Positions 63,144-64,000 of a stretch of DNA of 64,000 nucleotides are shown piece after piece; positions within the stretch are counted from its first letter, which is position 1; each line of letters begins with the position of its first letter. The position numbers and the translations under genes are program-made. Source of the stretch: CAZDXJ01 sp050303615 (GTDB lineage: Bacteria; Pseudomonadota; Gammaproteobacteria; Methylococcales; Methylomonadaceae); the NCBI GenBank assembly GCA_050303615.1, contig JBNLCC010000167.1, positions 1-64,000 on the forward strand, written 5' to 3'. The notes beneath the pieces were generated by a model, which was not told where the DNA came from, ran no database searches, and was given only the letters and a program-made list of their open reading frames with translations.

Positions 63144-63217
63144 CCTAACGCTCGGCTAAGTGGCTGGCAAAGTAGCGCAGCGAATTTGCCAGTCCATCTT
63201 CAGCCTCTGGTTATGTG
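63144..63217 (-). other. Integron attC-like recombination site
   Basis: Read on the minus strand the 74 bases begin ACATAAC and end GTTAGGC, the last a perfect GTTRRRY core site. Inside are the inverted arms CTGGCAAA / TTTGCCAG (perfect, 13-base loop CGCTGCGC-type) and a second imperfect pair (GGCTGAAGATGG with CCACTTAGCC). Length, layout and core fit an attC (59-base element). The MBL-fold gene starts 32 bases past the core site, in the position of the gene of a cassette. No integron integrase is in the window. Confidence 0.7.
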
Positions 63218-63339
63218 CACTACAGACAGGCATAGCAGCATCAAAAAAACAGTCTGTCTTTAACCCCGGAAGGTGTTTTCATTGAGTGTCAGACATGGTG
63301 TTTGTCACAAATTGTTTAGGAAACTCTTAACGATTTAAA

Positions 63340-64000
63340 CTATCTTTTATTCTTTGCATTTGAAAGAATTAGAGTCCGTCCCGTAACAATGCGAAAAATC
63401 AATTCGATAAAGAAAGCAGCTCCTATCATTACGAGCAGAAACCATAACTGGTTGGGCGAGTGATTTCCAATCCACCAGATCAAAGTCCCTAATGCACCAA
63501 GGCAAAGTCCGGCACCGATTAACGATAACAAATTATTGCTCTGCGTGTCTTTTGCCAGTGCAATATTGGCGCAATTGACCGCTGCAAAAATCAAGAGGAA
63601 ACCCGCACTGCCCATCATCGACATGCTGGAAAGGTCGACTAGATTGGCGACGAGTAAGGTTATTCCTGATGTAATTAGCAGCCCCTCAATGGGTTCTCCC
63701 CATACCTTTTTTTCCAATATCTCTGGAAGTTCCCTGTCTTTTGCAATGACATAACTCAGCCGGGCAGCACCGTAAATCGTTGCGTTGATAGCCGAAGCCG
63801 TTGAGAGCATGGCTGCAACGGCAATCAAGATGAATCCTGTGTGACCAAAGGACGACCGGGCAGCCTCGGCCAGTGCATAGTCCTTGGCAAATACAATCTT
63901 GTCGATAGGCAGAGTTCCAACTGCAACCAAAGCAATAAGCACGTAGAGAACTATCACGCAAATAACACTTGAATAGAAAGCGCGAGGCAATATTTTAGGT
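63340..64000 (-). CDS. APC-family amino acid permease (5' end outside window)
   Basis: The C-terminal 220 residues of a polytopic permease; the frame is open to the window edge. Six hydrophobic segments are visible. The stretch AMLSTASAINATIYGAARLSYVIA and the loop KDRELPEILEKKVWG match the APC (amino acid-polyamine-organocation) superfamily, transmembrane segments 8 onward. Substrate unknown. It is the gene that lies on the other side of the attC-like site. Confidence 0.82.
   Translation of the reverse strand, partial: PKILPRAFYSSVICVIVLYVLIALVAVGTLPIDKIVFAKDYALAEAARSSFGHTGFILIAVAAMLSTASAINATIYGAARLSYVIAKDRELPEILEKKVWGEPIEGLLITSGITLLVANLVDLSSMSMMGSAGFLLIFAAVNCANIALAKDTQSNNLLSLIGAGLCLGALGTLIWWIGNHSPNQLWFLLVMIGAAFFIELIFRIVTGRTLILSNAKNKR

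Overview
The window reads as chromosomal DNA of a gammaproteobacterium. Supporting signs are the pilMNOPQ-aroK-aroB-hemE gene order, a zinc-type L31, a cysI/DUF934 pair, and an NAD-linked FdsGBACD-type formate dehydrogenase. Base composition is moderate and codon use is fairly uniform. A methylotroph or methanotroph of the Methylococcales is my best guess from the gene mix (soluble formate dehydrogenase, sterol-desaturase-like hydroxylase, mod operon). No methane or methanol oxidation gene lies in the window, so that placement is inference.

Layout. 1-1740 is the end of an integrated element: a small unknown gene and a tyrosine recombinase abutting the 3' end of tRNA-Thr(CGT). 1784-13487 is a minus-strand housekeeping block: ald, DUF411, yjbQ, an SLC13 transporter, hemE, aroB, aroK, then pilQPONM. 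13818-25032 holds PBP1A, citrate synthase, L31, an AmpG-like permease, NhaD, sulfite reductase with its DUF934 partner, a frameshifted GT10 fucosyltransferase-like gene and a VanX-like dipeptidase. 25179-34054 is mixed: PfkB kinase, rubredoxin, a decayed VOC/SnoaL remnant beside a YCII gene, CapA, a GGT without signal peptide, a host-attachment family protein, an OmpA lipoprotein, an exported pentapeptide-repeat protein and a sterol-desaturase-like hydroxylase. 34209-37566 is a minus-strand set of a TonB receptor, a small membrane protein and a bacterial TiaS-like protein.

The most interesting part is 37816-56843. It contains, all on the plus strand, an fdsGBA-fdhD-fdsD formate dehydrogenase operon; a porin-cytochrome conduit (NapC/NirT tetraheme, one unusual DMSO-reductase-type haem protein, a DmsE/MtrA decaheme, an MtrB/PioB barrel); a UbiA/MenA-type prenyltransferase; a one-component regulator with a molybdate-binding-type domain; and modE-modA-modB-(alginate-export-type porin)-modC behind a 670-base leader with three palindromes. 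One reading is that C1-derived reducing power, the metal cofactor supply for formate dehydrogenase and a route for electrons across the outer membrane are encoded side by side.

56982-59296 is a divergent Lrp/leuA pair. From 59300 onward the DNA becomes accessory and partly decayed: a secreted unknown protein, a ParD/ParE-like pair whose toxin has two stop codons, an IS481-family transposase remnant, a 49-residue reading frame, a metallo-beta-lactamase-fold gene preceded by an integron attC-like site, and a permease cut off by the window edge.
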